Shown: positions 36,598 through 45,615, numbered from the stretch's first letter. The stretch: DNA of 59,367 bases from Syntrophomonadaceae bacterium (GCA_012728655.1 JAAYEQ010000008.1:1-59367), one strand, 5' to 3'. Notes: a model not told the origin generated them from the letters alone. Numbers and translations: made by a program.

Positions 36598-36626
36598 TTG
36601 CTAATGGTGGATATTTCTAATAGAAT
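36598..36626 (+). promoter_or_regulatory. Sigma-A type promoter before the Asp23 gene
   Basis: TTGCTA (36598-36603), 17-nt spacer, TAGAAT (36621-36626), 27 bp before the start codon. Confidence 0.6.
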
Positions 36627-36653
36627 GTAGATACAGATTTAGGGGGTGATATA

Positions 36654-37058
36654 ATGGATACCGGTGTATCGGTGGAAAAGATAAGCAGCAATACGGATAT
36701 TGGAGCGATACGTATTGCGGAAGAGGTAGTCTCTACCATCGCAGGTCTGGCTGCGGTGGAGGTCGAGGGTGTTGCTGCCATGAGCGGCAGTCTCACTTCC
36801 GGATTGACTGAGATTCTCGGCCGCAAGAACCTGAGCAAGGGTGTCAAGGTTGAGGTGGGAGAAACCGAGGCCTCTATTGATGCATTTATTGTGGTGGAGT
36901 ATGGTTTCCCGATTCCGGTTGTGGCCAAGGCAGTACAGACCCAGGTCAAGAGTGCGGTTGAAACCATGACCGGTCTGAACGTTACTGCAGTTAATATACA
37001 TGTAGTCGGGGTTTCAATGAAGAAAAGCAAGGCGGAGGAAGAGTCAAGCGAAAAATAA
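36654..37058 (+). CDS. Asp23/Gls24 family envelope stress protein
   Basis: 134 residues from ATG 36654 (AGGGGGTGA upstream). The family pattern is clear: GAIRIAEEVVSTIAGLAAVEVEGVAAMSG, then KVEVGETEASIDAFIVVEYG, and VVAKAVQTQVKSAVETMTGLNVTAVNIHV. It is the YqhY type always found beside accC and nusB in Firmicutes; in Bacillus YqhY has been linked to control of acetyl-CoA carboxylase. It would work with the AmaP-like protein encoded next. Confidence 0.92.
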   Translation: MDTGVSVEKISSNTDIGAIRIAEEVVSTIAGLAAVEVEGVAAMSGSLTSGLTEILGRKNLSKGVKVEVGETEASIDAFIVVEYGFPIPVVAKAVQTQVKSAVETMTGLNVTAVNIHVVGVSMKKSKAEEESSEK

Positions 37059-37068
37059 GCGTTCAACC

Positions 37069-37097
37069 AACAACCCCTTGAGCTTCAAGGGGTTGTT
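37069..37097 (+). terminator. Strong hairpin after the Asp23 gene
   Basis: AACAACCCCTTGA (37069-37081), GCT, TCAAGGGGTTGTT (37085-37097): a 13-bp perfect stem, followed by GTGTCCTATTTT, a poor T-run. It may cause partial termination and lower expression of the genes after it. Confidence 0.65.
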
Positions 37098-37227
37098 GTG
37101 TCCTATTTTGAGGGAGATGTATCTTCGGTCTTGTGCTTTTTATCACTTGCTATCGGTTGATCCAACCCACTCGGCGGTTATATGTAACCCGGGTATAACG
37201 ACCGATCCAGTATAAAGGGGGGATACG

Positions 37228-37758
37228 ATGTCGGCTTTCTGGAAGTCCATTATGACCCTGTATAATCTGCTTTTGATCGGTTTATCGGCAGTAATCATTG
37301 CCCTGGCGCTTGGCCATACCGAACCACTGCACTGGATCAACCAGGCATTCGGTACGGTCCAGAATCGCATCCTTGGCGGAACTGTGGGAATTATTCTGGC
37401 CCTGGTCGGTGTTATTCTTCTCGTCCGGTTGTTCAGCTCCCCGGAGGAGAACGAGATTGTAGTGCAGGATTCGATCTCAGGCAAAGTTGTAATGACGGTG
37501 CCGGCCGTCAAGCAGATCGTGCTTAAAGCGGTCAAGCAGGTGGAAGGGGTGCGGGAAATCAAGCCGGAGGTAACCAACGGAAAGAACGGAGTAGTGGTTT
37601 CTCTGACCTTAATGGTCAATCCCGATTACAAGATCCCCGAAATGACGGCAGCAGTTCAGGAAAAGGTGGCGAAGCTCCTGGAGGAAGTGGGCGGACTGAA
37701 AGTGGCGGAGGTCAGGATAAAGGTAGACGACTTTGCTGCCAAGCCTGCGGTGCGTTGA
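37228..37758 (+). CDS. amaP: AmaP-like alkaline shock membrane anchor protein
   Basis: 176 residues. Two N-terminal membrane helices (LLLIGLSAVIIALALG and GTVGIILALVGVILLVRLF) precede an Asp23-like cytoplasmic domain. This is the plan of AmaP, the membrane anchor for Asp23 in Staphylococcus. The adjoining Asp23 and DUF2273 genes complete the usual set. ATG 37228 follows AAGGGGGG. Confidence 0.88.
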   Translation: MSAFWKSIMTLYNLLLIGLSAVIIALALGHTEPLHWINQAFGTVQNRILGGTVGIILALVGVILLVRLFSSPEENEIVVQDSISGKVVMTVPAVKQIVLKAVKQVEGVREIKPEVTNGKNGVVVSLTLMVNPDYKIPEMTAAVQEKVAKLLEEVGGLKVAEVRIKVDDFAAKPAVR

Positions 37759-37773
37759 AGGGAGGCATGAATC

Positions 37774-37992
37774 GTGTGGGATAAGATGTTTTCTTACATA
37801 CTGGAAAACCACCGCGGCAAGGCCATCGGTCTGCTTCTGGGGTTAATCGCCGGCATCATGGTGATAAGTTACGGGTTTTGGAAAACCCTGTTTATATTTT
37901 TATGCATCATAGGAGGCTTTTTAATCGGCAAAGCAGTGGATGAACAGGTGGATTTTGATGAGTGGATTAAAAAAGTTCGCGGCAAGCAATAG
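37774..37992 (+). CDS. DUF2273 small membrane protein
   Basis: 72 residues from GTG 37774 (GAAGGGAGG upstream). Two membrane helices (GKAIGLLLGLIAGIMVISYGF and TLFIFLCIIGGFLIGKAVD) with a C-terminal charged tail. The family is regularly encoded between AmaP and NusB genes. No known activity. Confidence 0.9.
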   Translation: MWDKMFSYILENHRGKAIGLLLGLIAGIMVISYGFWKTLFIFLCIIGGFLIGKAVDEQVDFDEWIKKVRGKQ

Positions 37993-38005
37993 GGAGGCAA
38001 ATTGA

Positions 38006-38410
38006 TTGAGCAGACGGAAGGCCCGGGACACAGCATTCAAGATACTATTCACAGTCGACCTGGTCAATGCTGATGCCAAGGAGGCTCTTCAAGAACTCGA
38101 TCAAGATTTATCAATTCGAGAAGAAAACCGGAAGTTCATAGCCCAACTGGTCCAGGGGACCCTGGAGCACCTCAAAGAGATTGACCAGCGGATTTCCCGC
38201 TTTTCTCCCAACTGGCCTCTGGAGAGGATGGCTGTAGTCGACAGGACCCTCCTGAGAATGGCGACTTATGAAATGCTGTTTTCCGGTGGTGACGTCCACC
38301 CGGTAGTGGTTATAAATGAAGCCGTGGAGTTGGCCAAAATCTACGGTGATATCCATTCTCACGCCTTCATAAACGCCATCCTGGACCGGATCAAGGAGGT
38401 GGGGACTTGA
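38006..38410 (+). CDS. nusB: Transcription antitermination factor NusB
   Basis: 134 residues from TTG 38006 (GGGAGG upstream). The start reads SRRKARDTAFKILFTVDL, then the family segments FIAQLVQGTLEHLKEIDQ, WPLERMAVVDRTLLRMATYEM, and VVINEAVELAKIYGD. It binds boxA RNA with NusE (S10) during rRNA antitermination. Confidence 0.96.
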   Translation: MSRRKARDTAFKILFTVDLVNADAKEALQELDQDLSIREENRKFIAQLVQGTLEHLKEIDQRISRFSPNWPLERMAVVDRTLLRMATYEMLFSGGDVHPVVVINEAVELAKIYGDIHSHAFINAILDRIKEVGT

Positions 38411-39378
38411 ATGCTTTTCTGGGGGTGGACACCAGCGCCTATACTACCTCGGTAGCGGTGATTGGAGAAACCGGAGAGGTTCTGGCTGATGAGCGCATAC
38501 CGTTAAAGGTGGAAACGGGGAAGAGGGGGCTGCGTCAGTCTGAAGCCCATTTCGAACATACCCGCAATCTTCCGATATTGATGGAAAACCTGGTACCGGT
38601 GTTGAAAGAGCACCGACTGCTGGCCATAGGGGCCAGTGACCGGCCGCGACGGCTTCCAGAGAGCTACATGCCCGTGTTTCTGGCCGGTTCGGGTGTCTGT
38701 CGCTGCCTGGCCAGTATTGGGAATTATCCTCTATATTTTTTCAGCCATCAGGAAGGACATGTAGAGGCGGCTGCTCATAACCTTTCCCTGGATGATCAGG
38801 AATTCATCGCGGTTCATTTCTCCGGGGGAACCTCGGAGATCCTTCGGGTCAAGCGCGACCAGGGTCGATACGATATTGACATAATCCTGGCCACCAAGGA
38901 TCTGCATGCCGGTCAGCTGGTTGACCGGGTGGGGGTGGCTATGGGGGTTCCTTTCCCGTCGGGTCCACATATGGAGAAAATGGCCAAGCCTGCATCCGCC
39001 GGCCTCACGATCCCATCCGCGGTGGACGAGCAGGGTTTTTCCTTTTCCGGTGCGGAAACCCGAGCGGTGGCAATGCTGGCCCGGGGAGTGCCGCCGGAGA
39101 ATGTGGCCTACCTGGTTTTTAAATGTATTGCCAACACCCTGGAAAAAGGGATACGAACGGCTGTCCGCAAACACGGCCTTTGCAAAGTGGTCATGGCCGG
39201 AGGGGTGATGGCCAACATACATATTCGCCGGCGGCTGCAGGAAAGACTGAAGGGTTCGGGAATTAAACTGTTGTGGGCAGAACCGTACCTCAGCACCGAC
39301 AATGCTGTAGGCACTGCTTTGTTGACCCGAAAGTGCTATTACTACGATCAGGAAATGGGGGTTAGTTTTGAGCAATAA
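38407..39378 (+). CDS. TsaD/Kae1-family paralogue
   Basis: 323 residues from TTG 38407, overlapping the nusB stop by 4 bases. ASKHA-fold: LGVDTSAYTTSVAVIG is the first phosphate loop, H114-QEG-H118 the metal-binding HxxxH of TsaD, and YLSTDNAVGTALL the late Asp motif. True TsaD is usually encoded elsewhere with its partners and begins ILGIETSCDETA; this one begins DTSAYTTS and forms a divergent group in clostridial nusB-xseA loci. It may bind ATP and iron, but tRNA t6A synthesis is doubtful. Role unknown. Confidence 0.75.
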   Translation: MNAFLGVDTSAYTTSVAVIGETGEVLADERIPLKVETGKRGLRQSEAHFEHTRNLPILMENLVPVLKEHRLLAIGASDRPRRLPESYMPVFLAGSGVCRCLASIGNYPLYFFSHQEGHVEAAAHNLSLDDQEFIAVHFSGGTSEILRVKRDQGRYDIDIILATKDLHAGQLVDRVGVAMGVPFPSGPHMEKMAKPASAGLTIPSAVDEQGFSFSGAETRAVAMLARGVPPENVAYLVFKCIANTLEKGIRTAVRKHGLCKVVMAGGVMANIHIRRRLQERLKGSGIKLLWAEPYLSTDNAVGTALLTRKCYYYDQEMGVSFEQ

Positions 39379-40237
39379 CAATATCCTGTACGGCAAAGGT
39401 CCGGCTCAAGAAATTCTGGAATACGTATCGGATAATGTGGAACGCCTAAAACGGGCGGGCGTACATCCTCGTCTGGTGACCATTCAAATCGGAGAAGATC
39501 CGGCCTCCCAGGCCTACCTGGCATCCCAGATGCGCAGCGCCGAGAAGGTCGGGATTAAGAGCGAACTGGTAAGCCTCTCTGATACCGCAACCCAGGAGGA
39601 GGCGGTTTGGACTATTGAGTCGATGAACAATGATCCTTCGGTTCACGGTATCATGCTTCATATGCCGGTGCCCAAGCACATTGATGGCCGGGCTCTGCAG
39701 TGGGCAATCAATTACAAAAAAGATGTGGAAGGCGTGACCCCGTATAACCTGGGGCGCCTGTTCCTGGGGCGACCGGTGCTGGCACCGTGTACCGCTCTGA
39801 GCGCGATTCATTTAATAAAGGCCACCGGGGTCAAACTGCGGGGACTGGAGGCAGTTGTTCTCGGACGAAGCGACATTGTGGGCAAGCCGGCCAGCCTGAT
39901 GCTGACGGGTCTGGACTGCACTGTGACCGTGTGCCATTCCGGAACCAGCGAGCGCGGAACGCTGAAGGAGCATGTAGAGCGGGCCGACGTGCTGGTGGCG
40001 TCGGTGGGGAGACCGGCATTTGTCCGGGGTGAATGGATTAAGCCGGGCGCGATTGTGATTGACGTAGGAATCAATTACGTGGACGGCAAGCTGGTGGGGG
40101 ATGTTGAATTTGAAGAGGCCGCCAAAAGGGCCGCTTTTATAACCCCGGTTCCCGGAGGGGTAGGCACGCTTACCACTGCTTACCTGCTGCGGAACCTGAT
40201 CGCAGCCGTTGACTGGCAGTTGAAAACGGAGGAATAA
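39368..40237 (+). CDS. FolD paralogue 1 (intact nucleotide-binding domain, altered catalytic residues)
   Basis: 289 residues from TTG 39368 (GGGGG upstream). It aligns along its whole length with FolD, methylenetetrahydrofolate dehydrogenase/cyclohydrolase. The NAD(P) site is well kept (VVLGRSDIVGKPASLML, CTVTVCHSGT, TPVPGGVG). In the N-terminal catalytic half the invariant Tyr is present (Y50), but the catalytic Lys four residues on is Gln (Q54), the catalytic Gln of VQLP is His (LHMP, H98), and DVDG reads DVEG. It overlaps the upstream gene by 11 bases and is followed 5 bp later by a second FolD paralogue with the opposite pattern. Confidence 0.88.
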   Translation: MSNNNILYGKGPAQEILEYVSDNVERLKRAGVHPRLVTIQIGEDPASQAYLASQMRSAEKVGIKSELVSLSDTATQEEAVWTIESMNNDPSVHGIMLHMPVPKHIDGRALQWAINYKKDVEGVTPYNLGRLFLGRPVLAPCTALSAIHLIKATGVKLRGLEAVVLGRSDIVGKPASLMLTGLDCTVTVCHSGTSERGTLKEHVERADVLVASVGRPAFVRGEWIKPGAIVIDVGINYVDGKLVGDVEFEEAAKRAAFITPVPGGVGTLTTAYLLRNLIAAVDWQLKTEE

Positions 40238-40242
40238 GAGAT

Positions 40243-41064
40243 ATGCCGGTAATTGATGGACAGAAGCTTTCCCGAAGCATCAGAGATGAATTAAAAGCAG
40301 AGGTCGCGCGGTTGAATCGTATCCCGGTACTGGCGGTGGTTCTGGTGGGCACCGACCGGGAAAGCGAGCGCTATGTAAACATGAAAAAGCGGGCCGCTGA
40401 GGAGATTGGAGGACAGTGCCGGATACATCACCTGACAGAGGCTGCCACCGACGAGGTGGTGGCTCTTGTCAACGAACTTAACCGGGATCCGGAAGTCCAC
40501 GGAATACTGGTTCAACTCCCCCTGCCGCCGGGAGTGGATCAGGATGAGGTAATCGCAGCCATTGACGTATCCAAGGATGTGGACGGGTTCCATCCCCTGA
40601 ATCTGGGATTGGGGTATCTGGGGAAACAGGTATTTACGAGCTGCGCATCCGCAGCCATCCTGCATCTGATAGACGATTATGTTGCGTCCCCCCGTCCCCG
40701 GGTGCTGCTGGTGGGAGATTCTCTGGACCTGATTAAACCCTTGAACTCACTGCTCATCGGGCGTGAGTACCCGGTTACGGTCGTCGGTGAGTTGGAGCCC
40801 TGGATCGATTTGTCCCTATATCAGGTAATAGTGCTGGAAAAGGGAGAACCACGCTCAATTTCCTCTTCGGTGTTCAGGGATGGCGCCCTGGTTATCGATG
40901 CCGGTTTCCACTGGCTGGACGGCAAGACCTGTGGGAACGCGATCACCGATGATTTCAGGTCGGAATCCGGACCATATCTGTTGCCGGTACCGGGAGGGTT
41001 GGGCCCGCTGCTTATTACCATGCTGCTTTCCAATCTGGTGAAAGCCGCAGGCAGAAATGGGTGA
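40243..41064 (+). CDS. folD: FolD paralogue 2 (intact catalytic residues, degenerate nucleotide-binding motif)
   Basis: 273 residues. The N-terminal half is a textbook FolD: ERYVNMKKRAAEEIG with Tyr44 and Lys48, GILVQLPLP with Gln91, SKDVDGFHPLNLG with the catalytic Asp. The C-terminal half is changed: where FolD has GRSxxVGxP this has GDSLDLIKP, PCTP is SCAS, and the region after it lacks the usual CHS. It probably binds folate but may not bind NAD(P) in the normal manner, so it could act as a cyclohydrolase, a subunit with paralogue 1, or both. ATG 40243 follows GGAGG; the gene overlaps xseA. Confidence 0.88.
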   Translation: MPVIDGQKLSRSIRDELKAEVARLNRIPVLAVVLVGTDRESERYVNMKKRAAEEIGGQCRIHHLTEAATDEVVALVNELNRDPEVHGILVQLPLPPGVDQDEVIAAIDVSKDVDGFHPLNLGLGYLGKQVFTSCASAAILHLIDDYVASPRPRVLLVGDSLDLIKPLNSLLIGREYPVTVVGELEPWIDLSLYQVIVLEKGEPRSISSSVFRDGALVIDAGFHWLDGKTCGNAITDDFRSESGPYLLPVPGGLGPLLITMLLSNLVKAAGRNG

Positions 41065-42301
41065 AACAGTGTTACCAGGCAACCGAATTCTTTCGGTAAC
41101 GGAAATGACCGTCTACATAAGGTCGATTCTTGAAAATGACCGGCTGCTGCAGAATGTCTGGGTAAGAGGCGAGATCTCGGATTTCCGCTATTACCAGAAG
41201 TCCGGACATATGTACTTTAATCTCAAGGATGAAACCGCCAGTGTTGCCTGTGTTATGTTTCGCACCCGGGCCAAAAGCGTCGATTTTAAGCCTGGTGACG
41301 GCTTGAAGGTAATTGCCCGCGGGTATATATCCGTATTCGAGAAATACGGGCGTTACCAGTTTTATGTGGAGGAAATGGAACCGGACGGGCTGGGCAGCCT
41401 GTTTTTATCACTGGCCCAGCTCAAGGAGCGCCTGGAAAAGGAGGGGCTTTTCGATCAACGGCGCAAACGTCCCATCCCTCGTTTCGTAAACTGCCTGGGG
41501 GTGGTAACCTCCAGTGACGGGGCGGCTTTGAGGGACATCATCCGGGTGGTGCGCCAGCGGCATTCCGGCTGTCATATTGTAGTCGCTCCGGCTGCGGTAC
41601 AGGGTCCGGAGGCGCCGGATGAGATCGCCCGATCGCTCGACGCCCTCAATGAGTGGGGGCAACCGGATGTGATAATCGTCGGCCGCGGCGGGGGTTCTCT
41701 GGAGGACCTCTGGGCTTTCAATACCGAAAAGGTGGTAAAGGCTATCGCTCGGTCACGGATACCGGTCATTTCGGCAGTAGGGCACGAGATCGACTTCAGT
41801 CTCGCCGATCTTGCTGCCGATGTCCGGGCGGCCACGCCCACCCAGGCCGCGCAGATGGCGGTGCCGGATATGCTTGCTTATCAGGAGCAGTTAACCGCCA
41901 CCGGTCTTCGCCTGCGGCGGATAATGGAGAGAAGCTGTAACCAGAGGTGGGCCCAACTGGACTACCTTCGGGAAAGAAGGATATGGAAAAAGCCGCAGTC
42001 CTTATTTGAACCCTACCGCAGGGAACTGCAGCATACCTTGCAGGGCCTGCAGCACCATATGATGAATATTCTGAATGCCCGGTCGTCATCATTAAAACAA
42101 CTGGCGGTCACTCTGGATGCCATCAGCCCCCTCAAGGTGCTGGAGAGGGGTTATGCTATTGCCCGCACGGAAGACGGAGATGTGGTACGTAGTATCGAGC
42201 AGGTGAAGCCGAACTCATTGCTGAACCTGACCGTACGCAACGGTGAAATCAAGGCGGAGGTTCGAGAAATTAGGAGAGGAGACTGGTGTGATGAGTTTTG
42301 A
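41057..42301 (+). CDS. xseA: Exonuclease VII large subunit
   Basis: 414 residues from ATG 41057, overlapping the previous gene by 8 bases. N-terminal OB domain ([26 protein letters not shown]), then the catalytic region ([67 protein letters not shown]), and a helical C-terminus. It degrades single-stranded DNA from both ends with XseB, encoded next. Confidence 0.96.
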   Translation: MGETVLPGNRILSVTEMTVYIRSILENDRLLQNVWVRGEISDFRYYQKSGHMYFNLKDETASVACVMFRTRAKSVDFKPGDGLKVIARGYISVFEKYGRYQFYVEEMEPDGLGSLFLSLAQLKERLEKEGLFDQRRKRPIPRFVNCLGVVTSSDGAALRDIIRVVRQRHSGCHIVVAPAAVQGPEAPDEIARSLDALNEWGQPDVIIVGRGGGSLEDLWAFNTEKVVKAIARSRIPVISAVGHEIDFSLADLAADVRAATPTQAAQMAVPDMLAYQEQLTATGLRLRRIMERSCNQRWAQLDYLRERRIWKKPQSLFEPYRRELQHTLQGLQHHMMNILNARSSSLKQLAVTLDAISPLKVLERGYAIARTEDGDVVRSIEQVKPNSLLNLTVRNGEIKAEVREIRRGDWCDEF

Positions 42302-42527
42302 GCAGGATTTTAACCGGCTGCAGGAGATTGTGAGACAGCTGGAGGAAGGCGATCTGCCTCTCGAGAAGTCCCTGGAACTGTTTCAGGAGGGCATCAGCCT
42401 GTTTCGCCGGTGTCAGGAGGAACTCAACCGAGCGGAGGGAAAGATATCCGAGCTCATTAAATCGTTGGACCAGGGATGGGAAACGATTCCCTTCGAACGG
42501 GACGGGGGAGGGCGCGAACCTGAATAA
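42291..42527 (+). CDS. xseB: Exonuclease VII small subunit
   Basis: 78 residues from ATG 42291; GTG directly before is an alternative. GAGGAG lies nine bases upstream. The pattern [32 protein letters not shown] is characteristic. It overlaps the end of xseA by 11 bases, so both subunits are made together. Confidence 0.94.
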   Translation: MSFEQDFNRLQEIVRQLEEGDLPLEKSLELFQEGISLFRRCQEELNRAEGKISELIKSLDQGWETIPFERDGGGREPE

Positions 42528-42919
42528 TCGGCTCAGTGTTCGGCGCTCAGGTGTCCTTCCTGCTCCAACCCGTCAATCGATGCGCACACCGTGAATATCC
42601 TTCAATTGCGTTCCAATTCGAAATCAATGTTATTCGCCCATCTAACGATGTTCAGGTGTAAACGACAAGTCCCCAAAATTGGACAGCGATACCCGCATTA
42701 TTTCCCCCCAACCGAAAGAGCCTCACTCCTCATTTTTAAGCAGCCCGAGGTGCAGCGATCCCCGCATTATCCCCGCTAACCCCATGCCCCGGGAGCGGAT
42801 GAGGTTAATGGAAAACAACTCTACTAGTATTATTAGGGGGAGGAAATTTATAACATTAGTAGAAAATAATAATCCAGGGAAAGGCTGGTCAAATTACTTT
42901 CTATTGGGGGTGAGGTTGT
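42528..42919. repeat. Gap with an 18-bp direct repeat pair
   Basis: CAGCGATACCCGCATTAT (42684-42701) and CAGCGATCCCCGCATTAT (42753-42770) differ at one base and lie 69 bp apart; each is followed by a C-rich tract. The rest is AT-rich towards the next gene with no clear promoter. No gene is evident. Confidence 0.5.
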
Positions 42920-43429
42920 TTGAAAAAAGCCTTGTTGTGGGGATTAGTCGCTGCAGTACTGTTCGGTGTATTCATCTATTTCCAGGGGCTGCTTGGAGCG
43001 GAAGCGTTTTTCCTGGCGGCCATCGCTCTGGCACTCTTCATCACACTGGGACCAGACGGCGAGTTTTTCAAAATGGGTTTAAGTATGTTAGCCGGACTCA
43101 TAATTGGACTGGCAGGTATCTTTGTGTTGGCTATAGCCTTTCCGTTGCCGCCGTACAATACGGGGTATGTAGCAGTAGTTAGTTCGGTTTCGCTATTCCT
43201 GGCACTCCTGTTGTCGGCTGTCGGGCTCAGGCTCGACGGACTTTTAATCGGTTGGGGAGGCTTGTATGCCGCGGTTTATCCGCTCTACCAAAATGACCCA
43301 ACCGTTCTGGCAACTGCCGGAATAGCCGCCGCAGTCGGTGCAGCCGTATCCCTGCTGGTCGGCTTGGTTTTGGGCCTGTTTATCCAAAAAATGGCGGTTG
43401 CCAGCGCCGCTAGGGAAGGAGGGAACTAG
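42920..43429 (+). CDS. Unknown integral membrane protein
   Basis: 169 residues from TTG 42920 (GGGGGTGAGG upstream). About five membrane helices fill the chain (VAAVLFGVFIYFQGLLG, FFLAAIALALFITLG, LAGLIIGLAGIFVLAIAF, VVSSVSLFLALLLSAVGL, VGAAVSLLVGLVLGLFI), resembling DUF1097-type small membrane proteins, but I am not sure of the family. Its stop is one base before the start of the next gene, so the two form an operon. Confidence 0.7.
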   Translation: MKKALLWGLVAAVLFGVFIYFQGLLGAEAFFLAAIALALFITLGPDGEFFKMGLSMLAGLIIGLAGIFVLAIAFPLPPYNTGYVAVVSSVSLFLALLLSAVGLRLDGLLIGWGGLYAAVYPLYQNDPTVLATAGIAAAVGAAVSLLVGLVLGLFIQKMAVASAAREGGN

Positions 43430-43430
43430 G

Positions 43431-45422
43431 TTGAAAAACCGCTGCCGTATCCACAAACTTGCAGCCATCATTCTGGGCCTTCTCCTGGTGGCGGCAAATC
43501 CGCTCGCGGCCTTTAGCGCCGGGGGAACCGTTTCCGGAGTTAAGGACCATGAACTGGTTCTTACCACCCTTGACACCGACGGAAAGGTGAGTGGAATCCA
43601 GGTTCTGAATCACCTGAGAATCAGCGGGGAAGGGCAGGTTCAGGTAAAGGACAAAACCGCTTACAGACTCACCTCACTGCGCAATCTCTACGGCAGAGAA
43701 AAGTTGGGTGTTCAAGACGGGCAGATAACCATCAGCACTCAGGTTGAGGGATTAAAAGACATTTACTATCTGGCGACCCTCGATCAATCGGCAGTAAAGG
43801 ATATAAAGTTCCCGGTAAGCATCGATATCCAGTACTTCCTGGATGGGAAACAGGTAAAACCGGCCGAGCTCCTGGGCAAGAACGGTCATCTCAAAATGGT
43901 GGTGACGGTGGAGAACACCACTGGTACGCCGAAAGTTCTCGAGTTCCAGAATGACAAGGGAGAAATAGTCTCCAAAGAAGCTGTAATCTTTACCCCCTAT
44001 GTTGTTTCTCTGTCAGGCTGGAAGTTTGACAACCGGTATTTTGACAATGTAACTGCCCCCGGTGTGGTTGGAGAATCCCCTGAGGGAGTGGTTACTGATG
44101 TTCAGGGAGTAACAACCGTGAGTTGGACCATTCCCCTCATTCCTCCTTCTTATCCCTCGAAACAGTACGCGGTTTTGGAAGCTGACGGGAAAAACATTCA
44201 ACTGGATTCCTTTGACATTGCGATCATTCCCGTGCTGCCAGAAACATCTCAGACCGATTCTTTAAGCGGAATCAAGACGGCTTTTGAGAGTCTGTACGCA
44301 GGGTTTGACTCTATTCAAAAAGGAGTTGGGATTGATTCTCAACCAGATACTCTCCTTTACGGCTTCGACACGATATTAAAAGGTTTGGGCAATGATCAGG
44401 CTGAGGGAACCGTTATCAACGGCCTGCGCCAGATAAGCAGCGGCATGGACTCCTTATACGATAATCTGGTCAAAATTCGGATGGGAATTGCCACCCCCGG
44501 ATTCAATCCCGCCACCTTCAGCGCTGCTCAGGGCAAAGATGCTGAAGGAAAGTCTCCCGGAGCCAAGGACGCCATCGATTTGGTGCGTGCAAGCGTTGAC
44601 AAGCAGCTCATACCGGCAGTGGACGCTCAGCAGCAACTGGTGGCCGGCTTGAACGGTGTAATCGGTAATCCGTCGGATGCAGGCAAAACACCTTCAGCCA
44701 CTACTTCCTTGTTCAACGATATAAACACCCTCAGGACACTGGCTGGCAGCGGACCGGCGGGAGACCTGATTTCGAAGGCGATTATACCCAAATTGAACGT
44801 TCTGTCCGGCAACCTGAACGCCCTGGAGAAGGGCGGCAAGATTACCACTGCTGACGGCCAGGTGGACTTCCCGGCATCGTTGGATGCAGTCAAGGCAGGA
44901 CTGGGACAGGTTAATGATTCTCTCGCACGGACCAGTGCCGGCCTGGATCAGGTGGTGAAAGGCCTGGGCGACGTAAAGGCTGACGGAACTCCCGTCCCGG
45001 TTTTGTTGGAAGGCAAACCCGGAACGATACTGTTCGCTATGGCAACGATTAAAGATGGAAGCGACCAGCTTTATCAAGGGGTCAGCGGTCAAGTGGTACC
45101 GGGGCTGAAAAAAATGCAGAGCGGAGTTGCTCAAATCGGTGAAGGGGCGTCTACCGCCAAGGTCAGTCTGGCCGCCGGTCTGGTTGATCTGAGCTCTGCC
45201 GATGCGATAAAAGAGAGTCTGAAGGCCAACGCGGAGGCTGTTGACACCTTCCTGGGCAAGCCTGATGGTGCCGAAGGACAAGTGATGTATGTGTTCCGGA
45301 CCGCTCCGGTTAAGCCGAAGGCCGGAGGTTTGACCAACGGACTGATCGCCCTGCTTGTATTGCTGGGCTTACTGGCGGCCGTGGGCAGAGGCCAATCCAC
45401 TCCCGTTAGAATGGAGGCTTGA
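43431..45422 (+). CDS. Large secreted, C-terminally anchored protein of unknown function
   Basis: 663 residues from TTG 43431 (AAGGAGG upstream). Signal peptide (KLAAIILGLLLVAANPLAAFSA), a beta-rich region to about residue 285, a long helical region with repeated spacing (IKTAFESLYAGFDSIQKGVG, LLYGFDTILKGLG, INGLRQISSGMDSLYDNL, LDQVVKGLGDVK), and a C-terminal membrane helix (LIALLVLLGLLAAVG). The helical repeats recall the extracellular stalk of YhgE/Pip proteins of phage infection and type VII secretion loci. It is encoded with the small membrane protein before it and closed by a terminator. Not identified further. Confidence 0.7.
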   Translation: MKNRCRIHKLAAIILGLLLVAANPLAAFSAGGTVSGVKDHELVLTTLDTDGKVSGIQVLNHLRISGEGQVQVKDKTAYRLTSLRNLYGREKLGVQDGQITISTQVEGLKDIYYLATLDQSAVKDIKFPVSIDIQYFLDGKQVKPAELLGKNGHLKMVVTVENTTGTPKVLEFQNDKGEIVSKEAVIFTPYVVSLSGWKFDNRYFDNVTAPGVVGESPEGVVTDVQGVTTVSWTIPLIPPSYPSKQYAVLEADGKNIQLDSFDIAIIPVLPETSQTDSLSGIKTAFESLYAGFDSIQKGVGIDSQPDTLLYGFDTILKGLGNDQAEGTVINGLRQISSGMDSLYDNLVKIRMGIATPGFNPATFSAAQGKDAEGKSPGAKDAIDLVRASVDKQLIPAVDAQQQLVAGLNGVIGNPSDAGKTPSATTSLFNDINTLRTLAGSGPAGDLISKAIIPKLNVLSGNLNALEKGGKITTADGQVDFPASLDAVKAGLGQVNDSLARTSAGLDQVVKGLGDVKADGTPVPVLLEGKPGTILFAMATIKDGSDQLYQGVSGQVVPGLKKMQSGVAQIGEGASTAKVSLAAGLVDLSSADAIKESLKANAEAVDTFLGKPDGAEGQVMYVFRTAPVKPKAGGLTNGLIALLVLLGLLAAVGRGQSTPVRMEA

Positions 45423-45454
45423 TTGAACCAGCCGGGTGAAAATGCACACGGAAG

Positions 45455-45479
45455 CCCCCCAATTCGGGGGGTATTTTTT
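45455..45479 (+). terminator. Rho-independent terminator
   Basis: CCCCCC (45455-45460), AATTC, GGGGGG (45466-45471), followed by TATTTTTTT. Ends the two-gene membrane/secreted operon. Confidence 0.85.
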
Positions 45480-45615
45480 TATATCAGGATGTTGGGCGTG
45501 GTACTGAAAAAGTCGCGTATACTATTGTTATCCGGTTTTGATAAAATGGACAGTGGATTGATCCGGCCGTCGTCGCGGCTGGTGACGCGTCAATAAACCC
45601 GAAAGGTGATGTTGA

